Shown here one piece after another: positions 1-7,115 of a stretch of 11,755 nt of DNA. Under the pieces are notes generated by a model. It did not search any database and was not told the DNA's origin. It was given only the letters and a program-made list of their open reading frames with translations. The stretch's first letter is position 1. Each line of letters begins with the position of its first letter. This DNA is from Planctomycetota bacterium. Lineage in GTDB: Bacteria > Planctomycetota > Phycisphaerae > WQYP01 > JAJZKY01. The position numbers and the translations under genes were made by a program. The stretch covers positions 1-11,755 of the forward strand of contig JAJZKY010000064.1 in the NCBI GenBank assembly GCA_021803885.1, written 5' to 3'.

Positions 1-3
1 TAG

Positions 4-33
4 AAAGTATCCAATAAATTCCATTCGCGTCAA
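4..33 (-). promoter_or_regulatory. Possible sigma70-like promoter firing leftward out of the window
   Basis: Read on the minus strand, TTGACG (33-28) is followed after 18 bases by TACTTT (9-4). The -35 matches the consensus at five of six positions and the -10 is weaker. It would drive a gene beyond the left edge. Such matches occur by chance, so this is only a candidate. Confidence 0.2.
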
Positions 34-104
34 GCGAAAAAGCGCGATGATCCATGATTTTCCGGGCGTCTTTTGCGGGCGCAGCGGATAGCGGCGTATC
101 CAGA

Positions 105-134
105 GCCACGCTCGCTTTCAGAAGTGAGCGTGGC
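105..134. repeat. Perfectly spaced inverted repeat / hairpin
   Basis: Positions 105-117 and 122-134 form a 13-bp stem with a single G-T position and a four-base loop TCAG. No T-run follows on either strand, so it is not a standard intrinsic terminator. It could be the stem of a transcript terminated in another way, a protein-binding site, or a dispersed palindromic element. The structure is read directly from the sequence; the role is unknown. Confidence 0.55.
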
Positions 135-419
135 ATCCTCGCAACCGCCCGCGGTCCTCCTGGCGCGAAAGGCCGGATGAAGGCATAGGACCCGGCGCGC
201 GACTGGAAATCCGGCAAGCGGCGTGGGATTCCTGTTCAATATACCTCCTGTAAGTTATTCATTATGATTTACTTAATAGCGATGAGGCATCGTCTGTATG
301 CCCGGGAACAGAGGCCCTGGCATCCCTGTCTGGCCGAATCAGCGGCTACCCCGCAATGGCCGAACCGGCATTACAATATTGAAGCTAATCGGGCTCGGCT
401 GTTGACGCGCGGTAGCAAT

Positions 420-2594
420 ATGGTGGAGTCGGTACGAGCACGAGCGCTTCACCTGCAGGCATTGGGGCGTCTTGTCTTGCTGCTGGCCATACCGGTTCTG
501 ATCGGGGCCGTGATGTGGATGGTGGCGCTACAGGCGCAGGAGCGCGTGGCGTGGGTGCGGCATACGTTTCTGGCCGAGCTGTCGCTGCAGCGTCTGCTTG
601 CGGAGGTACGGACCGCAGAAGCGAGCCAGCGAGGCTTTTTCCTTACCGGAAGGCCGGAGTTCCGCGCATCGTATCGGGCGGCGCAATCGGCTGTCGAGGA
701 CGAGATCGCGCAGCTTGCGCGGCTGACCGCCGACAATCAACAGCAACAGGCGACGTTGTCGCGGCTGCGGCCGCTGGTGGAGCGTCGTCTTCGCGGCCTT
801 GCCGAGGCGCCTGCGCCGAATCGCGCTGCCGGCTCGAATGCACCGGAGGCCCCGCCTCTTGCAGGCGCCGAAAAGAGAACAGACGGCTCCATTCAGGCGC
901 TGGCCAACGAAATGCTGCTGGAAGAAGAGCGCCTGCTGCAGCTCCGGGACAATGCATTGCGGAGAACGGCGATGCGGTTTTACGGGGTGCTCATCCTGGG
1001 CTACGGGCTGATTGTGGTGATTGTGGCGTCGCTGTATCGAAGCGTCAAGCGTCACGGGATTCAAACAGCCCAGGCCGAAGCGCGGCTGTCCGCGCTCAAT
1101 GCGGAACTGGATGAACGCATCGGGCAGCGCACCGCTCTGTTGCAGGCGCGCGAAGAGTTGTTGAACATCTTCGTGCGCTACGTGCCGGTCGCCGTGGCCA
1201 TGGTCGACAGGGAGATGCGCTATCTGCAGGTGAGCGACCGCTGGTGTACCGACTTCGGCGTGGAGCGCGAGGGGCTTGCCGGCCGCTCGCACTATGAGCT
1301 GTTCCCCGACATTCCGGAGCGCTGGAAGGCGATCCATCAGCGCTGTTTGCGCGGAGAGACGCTGCGCGCCGAGGAAGACCGTTGGGAGCACGCCGGGCGG
1401 GTCACGTGGCTGCGCTGGGAGGTTCGTCCCTGGGGCATGCACAACGGCCTGCCCGAGGGCATGCTGATCCTCAGTGAGGACATTACCGCGCGCAAGGAAA
1501 TTCAGGAGGCGCTGCGCGAGAGCGAAGCCACCAACCGGACGCTGCTCGACACTGCATCGCAGGCGATCCTGACCGTGGATGGCACCGGCACCATTGTGCA
1601 GGCAAACAAAATGGCGGGCGAAATCTTCGGTTACACCGCGCGCAAACTGGTGGGGCAGCCGCACGACATCCTGATTCCGTCAAGATTGCGGGAACGGCAT
1701 CATGCGCATCGTGCGGCGTTTGCCGCCGATCCCAAGCCGCGCACGATGGGCATGGAGCGGAACCTCGTCGGCCTGCGCAAAGACGGCACCGAGTTTCCCA
1801 TCGAAGTGACCTTGAGCAGCCTGGAAACGGAGCACGGCTTCCTTGCCGTAAGTTTTGTTTCCGATATCACCGTGCGCAAGCAAGCCGAGATGAAATTGCT
1901 GGAGAGCGAGCAGCGGCTGCGCGCGTTGGCCGGCAGTTTGCTGACCGCGCAGGAAGAAGAGAGAAGGAAGCTGGCGCGCGAACTGCACGACGACGTGACA
2001 CAGCAGTTGGCCTTCCTCTCCATCGAATTGGGCAGGCTGGCGGGTGAATTTCCAGAGTCTCTGAGCGAAGCGCGTGCCCGCGTGCAAGCGCTGCAAGAGC
2101 AAACATTACGCGCATCATCGGAAGTTCGCCGCATATCGCATGGGCTGCATCCATCTGTCATTTTGGACTTCGGCCTTAGTGTGGCTCTGGAAGAGTTCTG
2201 CGAAGAGTTTGAGAAAGCACATGGAGTCGCCATCGACTTTGAGGGCTCGCCGGAGGACGTACACCTCGACGACGCAACGGCGACCAGTCTCTATCGGGTG
2301 GCGCAGGAAAGTGTGCGCAATGCCGTGGTGCACGGGCGCGCCACCGAGGTTCATGTCGTGCTGCAAGCCGCGAAAGGCTGGATCCAATTGCGGGTGCAGG
2401 ACAACGGAACCGGGTTTTCTGCTGAACAATCGCACAGCAAGACGGGTCTGGGTATTGTCAGCATGAAAGAACGGATTCGCCTTGTGAATGGAACCCTGAC
2501 TCTGGCTTCCGAGCCCGGCCGCGGCACCACCATCACTGCATCGGTCCCACTCACGGAGGATCGCAATGACCAGAGCAAGGATTCTGCTTGCTGA
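420..2594 (+). CDS. CHASE3/PAS/PAS sensor histidine kinase, HisKA_3 (NarX/DesK-like) class
   Basis: Membrane sensor kinase predicted to autophosphorylate on histidine and signal to the response regulator gene that overlaps it. From the ATG at 420 it has 724 residues. Transmembrane segment 1 spans about 16-37, followed by a periplasmic CHASE3-like helical domain (about 40-185, with the TAEASQRGFFLTG motif) and transmembrane segment 2 (about 187-207). A short coiled linker then leads to PAS 1 (245-360) and PAS 2 (367-488), each ending in a DIT-RK motif. The HisKA_3 box reads ELHDDVTQQL, with H523, D524 and Q528 giving the HDxxxQ signature. The HATPase_c domain has N634 in the N box, D661-N-G in G1 and a GLG motif in G2. 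No HAMP domain is visible. The frame is open to ATG 264, but the added 52 residues are atypical and push the first membrane helix away from the N-terminus. Neither start has a strong ribosome site, so the start is uncertain. The signal sensed is unknown. Confidence 0.93.
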   Translation: MVESVRARALHLQALGRLVLLLAIPVLIGAVMWMVALQAQERVAWVRHTFLAELSLQRLLAEVRTAEASQRGFFLTGRPEFRASYRAAQSAVEDEIAQLARLTADNQQQQATLSRLRPLVERRLRGLAEAPAPNRAAGSNAPEAPPLAGAEKRTDGSIQALANEMLLEEERLLQLRDNALRRTAMRFYGVLILGYGLIVVIVASLYRSVKRHGIQTAQAEARLSALNAELDERIGQRTALLQAREELLNIFVRYVPVAVAMVDREMRYLQVSDRWCTDFGVEREGLAGRSHYELFPDIPERWKAIHQRCLRGETLRAEEDRWEHAGRVTWLRWEVRPWGMHNGLPEGMLILSEDITARKEIQEALRESEATNRTLLDTASQAILTVDGTGTIVQANKMAGEIFGYTARKLVGQPHDILIPSRLRERHHAHRAAFAADPKPRTMGMERNLVGLRKDGTEFPIEVTLSSLETEHGFLAVSFVSDITVRKQAEMKLLESEQRLRALAGSLLTAQEEERRKLARELHDDVTQQLAFLSIELGRLAGEFPESLSEARARVQALQEQTLRASSEVRRISHGLHPSVILDFGLSVALEEFCEEFEKAHGVAIDFEGSPEDVHLDDATATSLYRVAQESVRNAVVHGRATEVHVVLQAAKGWIQLRVQDNGTGFSAEQSHSKTGLGIVSMKERIRLVNGTLTLASEPGRGTTITASVPLTEDRNDQSKDSAC
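2555..2560 (+). promoter_or_regulatory. Shine-Dalgarno site of the response regulator, inside the kinase gene
   Basis: GGAGGA lies five bases before the ATG at 2566, within the last codons of the kinase gene. It supports the 29-base overlap and coupled translation of kinase and regulator. Confidence 0.8.
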
Positions 2595-3225
2595 CGACCA
2601 CTCTCTTGTTCTTGAGGGCATTAGGAAACTGATCGAGAGCCGTTACGACATCGTAGGCGCGGCGGACAACGGCGACGCGCTGGTGCGGGAGGCTGCCCGC
2701 ACCAGGCCCGATCTTGTGGTGCTGGACGTCAGCATGCCCATTCTGAATGGAATCGACGCGGCCCGCGCCATCAAAAAGGAACAGCCGCGAGTGAAGCTGA
2801 TCTTCATCAGCATGCATGCGAATGCCGTCTATGTGCGAAAGGCAATTGAGGCGGGAGCATGCGGCTATGTACTAAAGTCTGGCGCTTCAGAGGAATTGCT
2901 GACAGCCATTGAGCAGGCACGGCTGGGACACACGTACTTTTCTCCGGGGCTGGGCCAGGACGTGATTGAGGGCGTGAAAGAACGAGCAGGTAAGAATTCG
3001 CGGCACGGGCACGAGCTGACCAGCCGGCAGAGGCAGATTCTGCAAATGATCGCCGAAGGCAAGCAAAATAAGGAAATTGCGGGCATTCTCTATGTTTCGG
3101 TTCGGACGGTGGAGTTTCATCGAAGCCGCCTGATGAGCAGGCTGGGCGCGCACACAGTGGCCGACCTTACCCGTATAGCCATACAGGAGGGTCTCATCGG
3201 TCCGCCCCCATCCGGGTCCGCTTAG
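2566..3225 (+). CDS. NarL/FixJ-family response regulator (receiver + LuxR HTH)
   Basis: DNA-binding response regulator of 219 residues, a normal length for the family. The receiver domain (about 5-120) has the acidic pair D10-D11, the phospho-acceptor D54 in VVLDVSMP, the switch residue S82 and the invariant K104, so it should be phosphorylatable. A LuxR-type helix-turn-helix (about 151-206) starts LTSRQRQILQ and contains NKEIAGILYVSVRTVEFHR, which are the expected recognition elements. The gene starts inside the 3' end of the histidine kinase gene in another frame, with its own GGAGGA ribosome site, so the two form a cognate pair by position. This arrangement is typical for HisKA_3 kinases. 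Target genes are unknown; the nucleotidyltransferase gene downstream is one candidate. No terminator is obvious after the stop codon, so read-through toward 3469 is possible. Confidence 0.95.
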   Translation: MTRARILLADDHSLVLEGIRKLIESRYDIVGAADNGDALVREAARTRPDLVVLDVSMPILNGIDAARAIKKEQPRVKLIFISMHANAVYVRKAIEAGACGYVLKSGASEELLTAIEQARLGHTYFSPGLGQDVIEGVKERAGKNSRHGHELTSRQRQILQMIAEGKQNKEIAGILYVSVRTVEFHRSRLMSRLGAHTVADLTRIAIQEGLIGPPPSGSA

Positions 3226-3454
3226 GCAGCAAAACTAGTAGTGGTCCCAGATGTTTCGTGGCGCGAGCGATGGGAAGATAAAGTCAATCTCCACCAGGTC
3301 CCTGTTGCGAACGCCGGAGAAGTACGGCGCGTTCGAGCCCCCGTGTCGAAGCCCACAGAAACGGAACCCTGCCTCCTGGTTGCCGGCAGGCGTTCAAAGT
3401 GCTCGTCTCCTTTTCTGCTGCGCTTGCTGACTTAACCAAGCCCTTCAACCGATT

Positions 3455-3461
3455 GGAGAAG
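3455..3461 (+). promoter_or_regulatory. Shine-Dalgarno site of the nucleotidyltransferase gene
   Basis: GGAGAAG lies seven bases before the ATG at 3469 and fixes that start, although the catalytic domain begins only about 50 residues later. The 243-base gap before the gene (3226-3468) holds no recognised gene, no clear sigma70 promoter and no clear terminator. Confidence 0.7.
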
Positions 3462-3468
3462 TAGCACC

Positions 3469-4551
3469 ATGTCCCTTCTGGCACCGGAAACCATCGAAGC
3501 GGCAGATGCGCCATACGAAGATTTCAGTTGGAATTCTTCCCTTCAACCGCATCATCAAGCTAATGACGTAAAATCGGCGCCCAGCCGCTTGCACCGCAAT
3601 CTCTCAGAAGAACAGCGCTGGGCGGTCATCCTTGCCGGGGGCGATGGCACCCGCCTCCGCAGCCTGACGCACCTGATCTGTGGTGATGACCGCCCCAAGC
3701 AGTTCTGCAAGGTCTTTGGCCGGCACACCTTGCTGGAGCAGACCCAATTGCGCGCGGCAAGAAGCATACCTGTGGGGCAAACCATCATCGCGTTAACAGA
3801 AACCCACAGGAAATTCTATGAGGAGATTCCCGGCATCACGCTTTCGCCTCGGCTTGTGCAGCCCCGCAATTGTGGCACCGCTCCGCCCATCATCCTGAGT
3901 ATTCTGCATATTGCCAACCAGGCTCCGGATGCCCTGGTGGCGATTCTTCCCTCCGATCATTACTACTCCGATGAAGCGGCCTTTACAGCGTCGCTTGAAT
4001 CGGCCTTCCGGCTTGCCCGCGCTCACCCGGAATCGATCGTGCTGCTTGGCGCGCAGCCACAAGGCGCGGATGTGGAATTGGGCTGGATCGATCTGGGGCC
4101 TGCCGCAGGCGAGAATGTCTTTCGTGTACGCGGCTTCGAGGAAAAACCCAATCGTGAGGCAGCAGAGCACCTCTTGAGATCCGGGGCTCTGTGGAACACA
4201 TTCGTGATGGTCGGCACCTCCATGGCCTTTATCTGGATGACCTTTGTCAGTCTGCCGGAGATGGTGAACACTCTCGACGAAGCGCTGCCGCTCAGCGATG
4301 AAAACGGCGACATACGGGTACCTCCGCCGGTCTATGAGGCCATTGCGACAACCGATTATTCACGCCGGGTGCTGGCGCCGAATGCCCATCGCCTGCTGGC
4401 TCTCCGTCTTCAGCATCTGGAGTGGCATGATCTTGGCCATCCTGACCGCGTTGTCTCGGTGATCAGGTCCCGGGGGCCGGAACGTCCCGCGTGGCTCTAC
4501 GCGTGGGAGGGTGCGCAAAAGATGGCTCGGGATGCAATCCTCCAGCCCTGA
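3469..4551 (+). CDS. Mannose-1-phosphate guanylyltransferase-like sugar nucleotidyltransferase
   Basis: Predicted cytoplasmic NTP-transferase of 360 residues. It probably joins a sugar-1-phosphate to a nucleotide, most likely mannose-1-phosphate plus GTP giving GDP-mannose, a precursor of glycans. An N-terminal extension of about 50 residues, polar and probably disordered, precedes a Rossmann-like domain. That domain has the nucleotide-binding signature LAGGDGTRLRSLT (55-67), RPKQF (75-79, K77), a PRN-GTAPPI segment (132-141) similar to the PRNTAPAI motif of the family, PSDH (161-164) where classical enzymes have PADH, and FEEKP (223-227). The C-terminus WHDLGHPDRV (319-328) fits the domain end. 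There is no C-terminal phosphomannose isomerase domain, so it is a single-function enzyme. It lies downstream of the two-component genes and may be controlled by them, which is inference. Sugar and nucleotide specificity cannot be read from sequence alone. Confidence 0.87.
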   Translation: MSLLAPETIEAADAPYEDFSWNSSLQPHHQANDVKSAPSRLHRNLSEEQRWAVILAGGDGTRLRSLTHLICGDDRPKQFCKVFGRHTLLEQTQLRAARSIPVGQTIIALTETHRKFYEEIPGITLSPRLVQPRNCGTAPPIILSILHIANQAPDALVAILPSDHYYSDEAAFTASLESAFRLARAHPESIVLLGAQPQGADVELGWIDLGPAAGENVFRVRGFEEKPNREAAEHLLRSGALWNTFVMVGTSMAFIWMTFVSLPEMVNTLDEALPLSDENGDIRVPPPVYEAIATTDYSRRVLAPNAHRLLALRLQHLEWHDLGHPDRVVSVIRSRGPERPAWLYAWEGAQKMARDAILQP

Positions 4552-4717
4552 AATGCGCACTGAGACAGACCGTTAAGCGGTAAGTGAAATAGTCATCTGG
4601 ATAACTCCGGATAAACTGCCTGGAATACCGGTTTCGGTGGTCTTGAGTATTTGTGCAAGCGAGGTCTCTATCAAAGCCTGTAGCTTGAGAAACAAGCGCA
4701 GATACCGGAGAGGTTTG

Positions 4718-4748
4718 CGGTAGCTTCAAGGATTGCCCCAAGCTGCCG
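4718..4748. terminator. Hairpin between convergent genes
   Basis: Positions 4718-4726 and 4740-4748 can form a nine-base-pair stem with one G-T pair and a 13-base loop. It lies in the 217-base gap between the converging nucleotidyltransferase and VOC genes, 21 bases past the VOC stop codon on the minus strand. Neither side has a T-run, so it is at best a weak or factor-assisted terminator. The rest of 4552-4768 shows no gene. Confidence 0.3.
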
Positions 4749-4768
4749 TGGAAGTGGTATTGTACGGG

Positions 4769-5623
4769 TTACATTCTGGTCCTTGTCTCGAAATGTAACT
4801 CGACACCGAAGAGCGCGGCCGGGGCAAGGATAATCCCCTTGTCCGAAGTTGTAAATGGTATCCCTTCCGCCCTGAGAAGACGCAGGAGTGTGTCGATCTC
4901 TTCGACTTGGACCGAGAAGGATGTCAACAATGGCGGTGGAAGGGATTGCGTCTGCGCCTGGGTTACGGAAACAACCTCGATCAGGCTGCCATCGAGAGCG
5001 AATCTCAAGCCGCCGGCGGGTTGAGATTGTTTCTCCGCGCCGCTGAATCGGGTCAGGAACTCCGCGTGCCGGTTGGGATCGGCGGCGGACAGCGTTACGG
5101 CTGCTATGTTCGTAGCTGAATTCGCGTGCTGCTGAAAACTCCTGTTCCAGAAGTTTTCAGGATAGTGCTGCTGGCAAACAAAGAATCCCGCATGCGGCGC
5201 GGCTGAATCGCATGCAAACGCCAGGGTGAACGCTACCTGAGTTTCGGAGCCGTCCGGTTTTCTCGCCTTGCGCGCGAAAGAGAACGGCTCAAAGTCCCCG
5301 ATCCCGTACTTTGCGAATTGCGCCGCATCGGACTCCGCATCCGCACTGCTCAGAACGAGCATCGCAATGCCTTCCCGCCCGGCGAGATAATCCCGGACGA
5401 ACGCTCCGAAACTGAATTGGCGTTGTTGATGCGAAGCGATCTGGCGAGCGGCACTGCCTGTGGTTATCAACTCGATAAAAGAGGAGTGGAACTGGATGAG
5501 GCGATTTTCTGTGCCCCACGGATGCTGATTGCGAGCACCGACCTGAAAGCCGAGCCGGCAATAAAAGTCAGCGGCTTGATCCAGCTCGCGAACCGCAACG
5601 ACGATGTGATCAATATGACGCAT
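4769..5623 (-). CDS. VOC / glyoxalase-like domain protein
   Basis: Protein of 284 residues resembling the Glyoxalase_3-like branch of the vicinal oxygen chelate superfamily. Its N-terminal beta-alpha-beta module starts HIDHIVVAVREL (3-14) and carries LGF and HPWGTENRL (34-42). A central segment has CQQHYPENFW (150-159), which I recognise from this family. A second module begins near 172 (NIAAVTLSAADP) and runs to the C-terminus. H6 and E51 are plausible metal ligands of the first module, but this is inference. The start lies 14 bases after the stop of the flavoprotein gene and has no purine-rich ribosome site, so translation is probably coupled to that gene. The substrate is unknown. Many VOC proteins act on small thiol adducts, aromatic diols or antibiotics, and nothing here decides between them. 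Confidence 0.85.
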   Translation of the reverse strand: MRHIDHIVVAVRELDQAADFYCRLGFQVGARNQHPWGTENRLIQFHSSFIELITTGSAARQIASHQQRQFSFGAFVRDYLAGREGIAMLVLSSADAESDAAQFAKYGIGDFEPFSFARKARKPDGSETQVAFTLAFACDSAAPHAGFFVCQQHYPENFWNRSFQQHANSATNIAAVTLSAADPNRHAEFLTRFSGAEKQSQPAGGLRFALDGSLIEVVSVTQAQTQSLPPPLLTSFSVQVEEIDTLLRLLRAEGIPFTTSDKGIILAPAALFGVELHFETRTRM

Positions 5624-5637
5624 AGAGAGATGCTGAG

Positions 5638-6744
5638 CTATTTGTTTGACGGTGCTATCAGCCGTTGCATGACCTCTGCTACGGCACGTTGTGCGGCGCT
5701 GACCGCGCCCGCCATGTAGCCAGGCTCCGTCGCGCTTGTTTCACTACCGCCGAGCGAAAGGCGTTCCTGCCATGCCCCTGTCACCCATGGTGCTGCGGAA
5801 GGCTTTGGATGAGCGCCCGCACTCCGGTCGTCCGCCGAAGCGGTCAACGGATCCGCCGCCCAGTCTTTGAAAATCATCGCACGAGGGCGCAGCGCCTCTG
5901 GTCCATAGAGGCGGGCAAGTTGCTCAAGGCAGGATTCAGCAAGGGCGGTTTCTCCGAGGGACGCGCGCATATCAGCATCGGCGCTTGGAAAGCCGAACAA
6001 CGCCGCTTTACCGGAGGCCGTTGTCGCATCGTGAATTTCGCCGAGAGGGCCGACGAGGCTCTGCGCGGTCCCCGATAGGCCGGCATCCCGCCAGAACGGA
6101 CGGTCATAAACAGCAAAGAACTTGGCATGAGGAGCCATCCAGGTTGCCGTTTCCCTCCAGCGCTGTGCCGTGGCAGGATCGACGGCCGGAGAAAATGAAA
6201 TCTTTGCAAGCAGCCGTGGAGGAAGAGCCGCAATCACCTGCTCGGCAACGAGCGTATCTTCCGATCCCTCCGCTTTCGCAATGGTCAACGTGACATTCGC
6301 CGCCCCAAGCACCATCTGCTTTACGCAAGTCGCGCTTGACACACTCGCGCGCGGCAATTGCTTTGCGAGTGCCGTCACCAATGTGCCCGATCCGCCAACG
6401 AGACGCATGGTTTGAGGTTCCTGATGCGTGGCGCGATAACGCCACGGCGTTTCACGCGACATGCGCTCAAAGAGCACATCGCCATCGTTATGCTGGGAAA
6501 AGGTTGCCAAGCCCAGTTCGCGCACAAGCGCAGCCATCTGCGGCTGCATCTCCGGCCAAAACCAGGACGGCCCCAGGTCAAAGCCATCCTCAGAAACTGC
6601 GCGGGTTTCATCCGTGGAAAGGATGCGCCCGCCCAGACGCTCGCGTGCTTCAATCAGCGCGAACTCGATTCCCTCGGCGTGAAGCAGCCTGCCGGCGCAG
6701 AGACCGGCAAGCCCGCCGCCAATGATGGCGACCGTAGTCTGCAT
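5638..6744 (-). CDS. FAD-dependent flavin amine oxidase-like oxidoreductase
   Basis: Cytoplasmic flavoprotein of 368 residues in the flavin-containing amine oxidase superfamily. The N-terminus VAIIGGGLAGLCAG (5-18) is the dinucleotide-binding GxGxxG loop. E32 in LIEARERLGGR (30-40) would bind the ribose of FAD, and the RLGGR motif is typical of this superfamily. A GPSWFWP segment (58-64) and a C-terminal FAD-contact region (LGGSETSATEPGYMAGAV, 331-348) complete the fold. At 368 residues it is shorter than classical monoamine oxidases of about 450-500. I chose the ATG at 6744 because the FAD motif follows at once and AGAGGA lies five bases before it. The frame stays open to 6996, but the additional 84 residues look non-coding. 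Substrate is unknown: amines are possible, but related enzymes also desaturate or oxidise other compounds. The VOC gene follows in the same direction, probably as an operon. Confidence 0.9.
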   Translation of the reverse strand: MQTTVAIIGGGLAGLCAGRLLHAEGIEFALIEARERLGGRILSTDETRAVSEDGFDLGPSWFWPEMQPQMAALVRELGLATFSQHNDGDVLFERMSRETPWRYRATHQEPQTMRLVGGSGTLVTALAKQLPRASVSSATCVKQMVLGAANVTLTIAKAEGSEDTLVAEQVIAALPPRLLAKISFSPAVDPATAQRWRETATWMAPHAKFFAVYDRPFWRDAGLSGTAQSLVGPLGEIHDATTASGKAALFGFPSADADMRASLGETALAESCLEQLARLYGPEALRPRAMIFKDWAADPLTASADDRSAGAHPKPSAAPWVTGAWQERLSLGGSETSATEPGYMAGAVSAAQRAVAEVMQRLIAPSNK

Positions 6745-6749
6745 GCTGT

Positions 6750-6755
6750 TCCTCT
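6750..6755 (-). promoter_or_regulatory. Shine-Dalgarno site that fixes the flavoprotein start
   Basis: On the minus strand AGAGGA stands five bases before the ATG at 6744. It supports the short start over the longer open frame to 6996. Confidence 0.7.
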
Positions 6756-7103
6756 TTACTGAAGTTCGTACAATCCAAAGTTCATTTTTCCAGATTGACC
6801 CAACCGATGCGCGAAGAATCATGCCGTTTGAACGGAGATTGCGCCAACATTCAGCATTCCGGCCGGTCCGGTTATGCCGATCCAACGCGCGCCGAATCAC
6901 GCTGGGCGAGCGTTTCCGCGATCGCCCGGTTGACGGCAGGCGGGTTACAGTCGCAGAAAACCAGCCTGAACGCGGCGTTAAGGGCAAACGAATCAAGACC
7001 GGACGGGATCATCCCTGCCGGCTCAAACTCCGCGGTATCAGGTGAGGCGCCAGCGCTGAATTATTTGCCCATGCCACGGCAACGCATCGACGGGTTTCCG
7101 GTC
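6756..7103. other. Divergent intergenic region without recognised gene
   Basis: This is most of the gap between the minus-strand flavoprotein gene and the plus-strand lipoprotein gene. ORFs of 80-125 codons exist in several frames on both strands, but none has a recognisable family, a good ribosome site or a convincing composition, so I call no gene. A direct repeat AAGTTC at 6762-6767 and 6778-6783 sits 18-39 bases upstream of the flavoprotein start. Promoters for both divergent genes should lie here or just to the right. Confidence 0.5.
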
Positions 7104-7109
7104 TATAAT
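7104..7109 (+). promoter_or_regulatory. Consensus -10 box (TATAAT) upstream of the lipoprotein gene
   Basis: TATAAT is a perfect -10 hexamer 178 bases before the lipoprotein ATG. No good -35 is present at 16-18 bases spacing, so the promoter may depend on an activator or may be fortuitous. If used, transcription would start near 7116 and give a leader of about 170 bases. Confidence 0.4.
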
Positions 7110-7115
7110 GCCAGA

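Larger units (their letters stand above)
1..419. other. Upstream region without a confident gene
   Basis: No recognisable protein family is encoded here in any frame. The stretch holds a strong hairpin (105-134), a doubtful 69-codon minus-strand ORF (239-30) with an AGGAGG motif before a TTG codon, and an AT-rich patch around 235-280 that could hold promoter elements for the kinase gene; a TATGAT box lies at 263-268 but no convincing -35 was found. The kinase reading frame stays open back to an ATG at 264, but the extra 52 residues (264-419) look unlike a kinase N-terminus, so I treat 264-419 as leader. Confidence 0.5.

Noticed and set aside
528..1664. Long minus-strand ORF (378 codons) opposite the kinase
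   Set aside because: It is antisense to well-supported kinase domains and shows no domain features; long shadow frames are expected in GC-rich coding sequence.
3241..3435. 64-codon plus-strand ORF between regulator and nucleotidyltransferase
   Set aside because: GTG start without a ribosome site and no recognisable features; treated as intergenic.
6762..6783. Direct repeat AAGTTC with 16-base period upstream of the flavoprotein gene
   Set aside because: Two six-base copies are too short to claim an operator without comparative data.
6745..6996. N-terminal extension of the flavoprotein (84 more codons)
   Set aside because: The FAD-binding loop begins five residues after the ATG at 6744, which has a good ribosome site; the upstream residues have no domain likeness.
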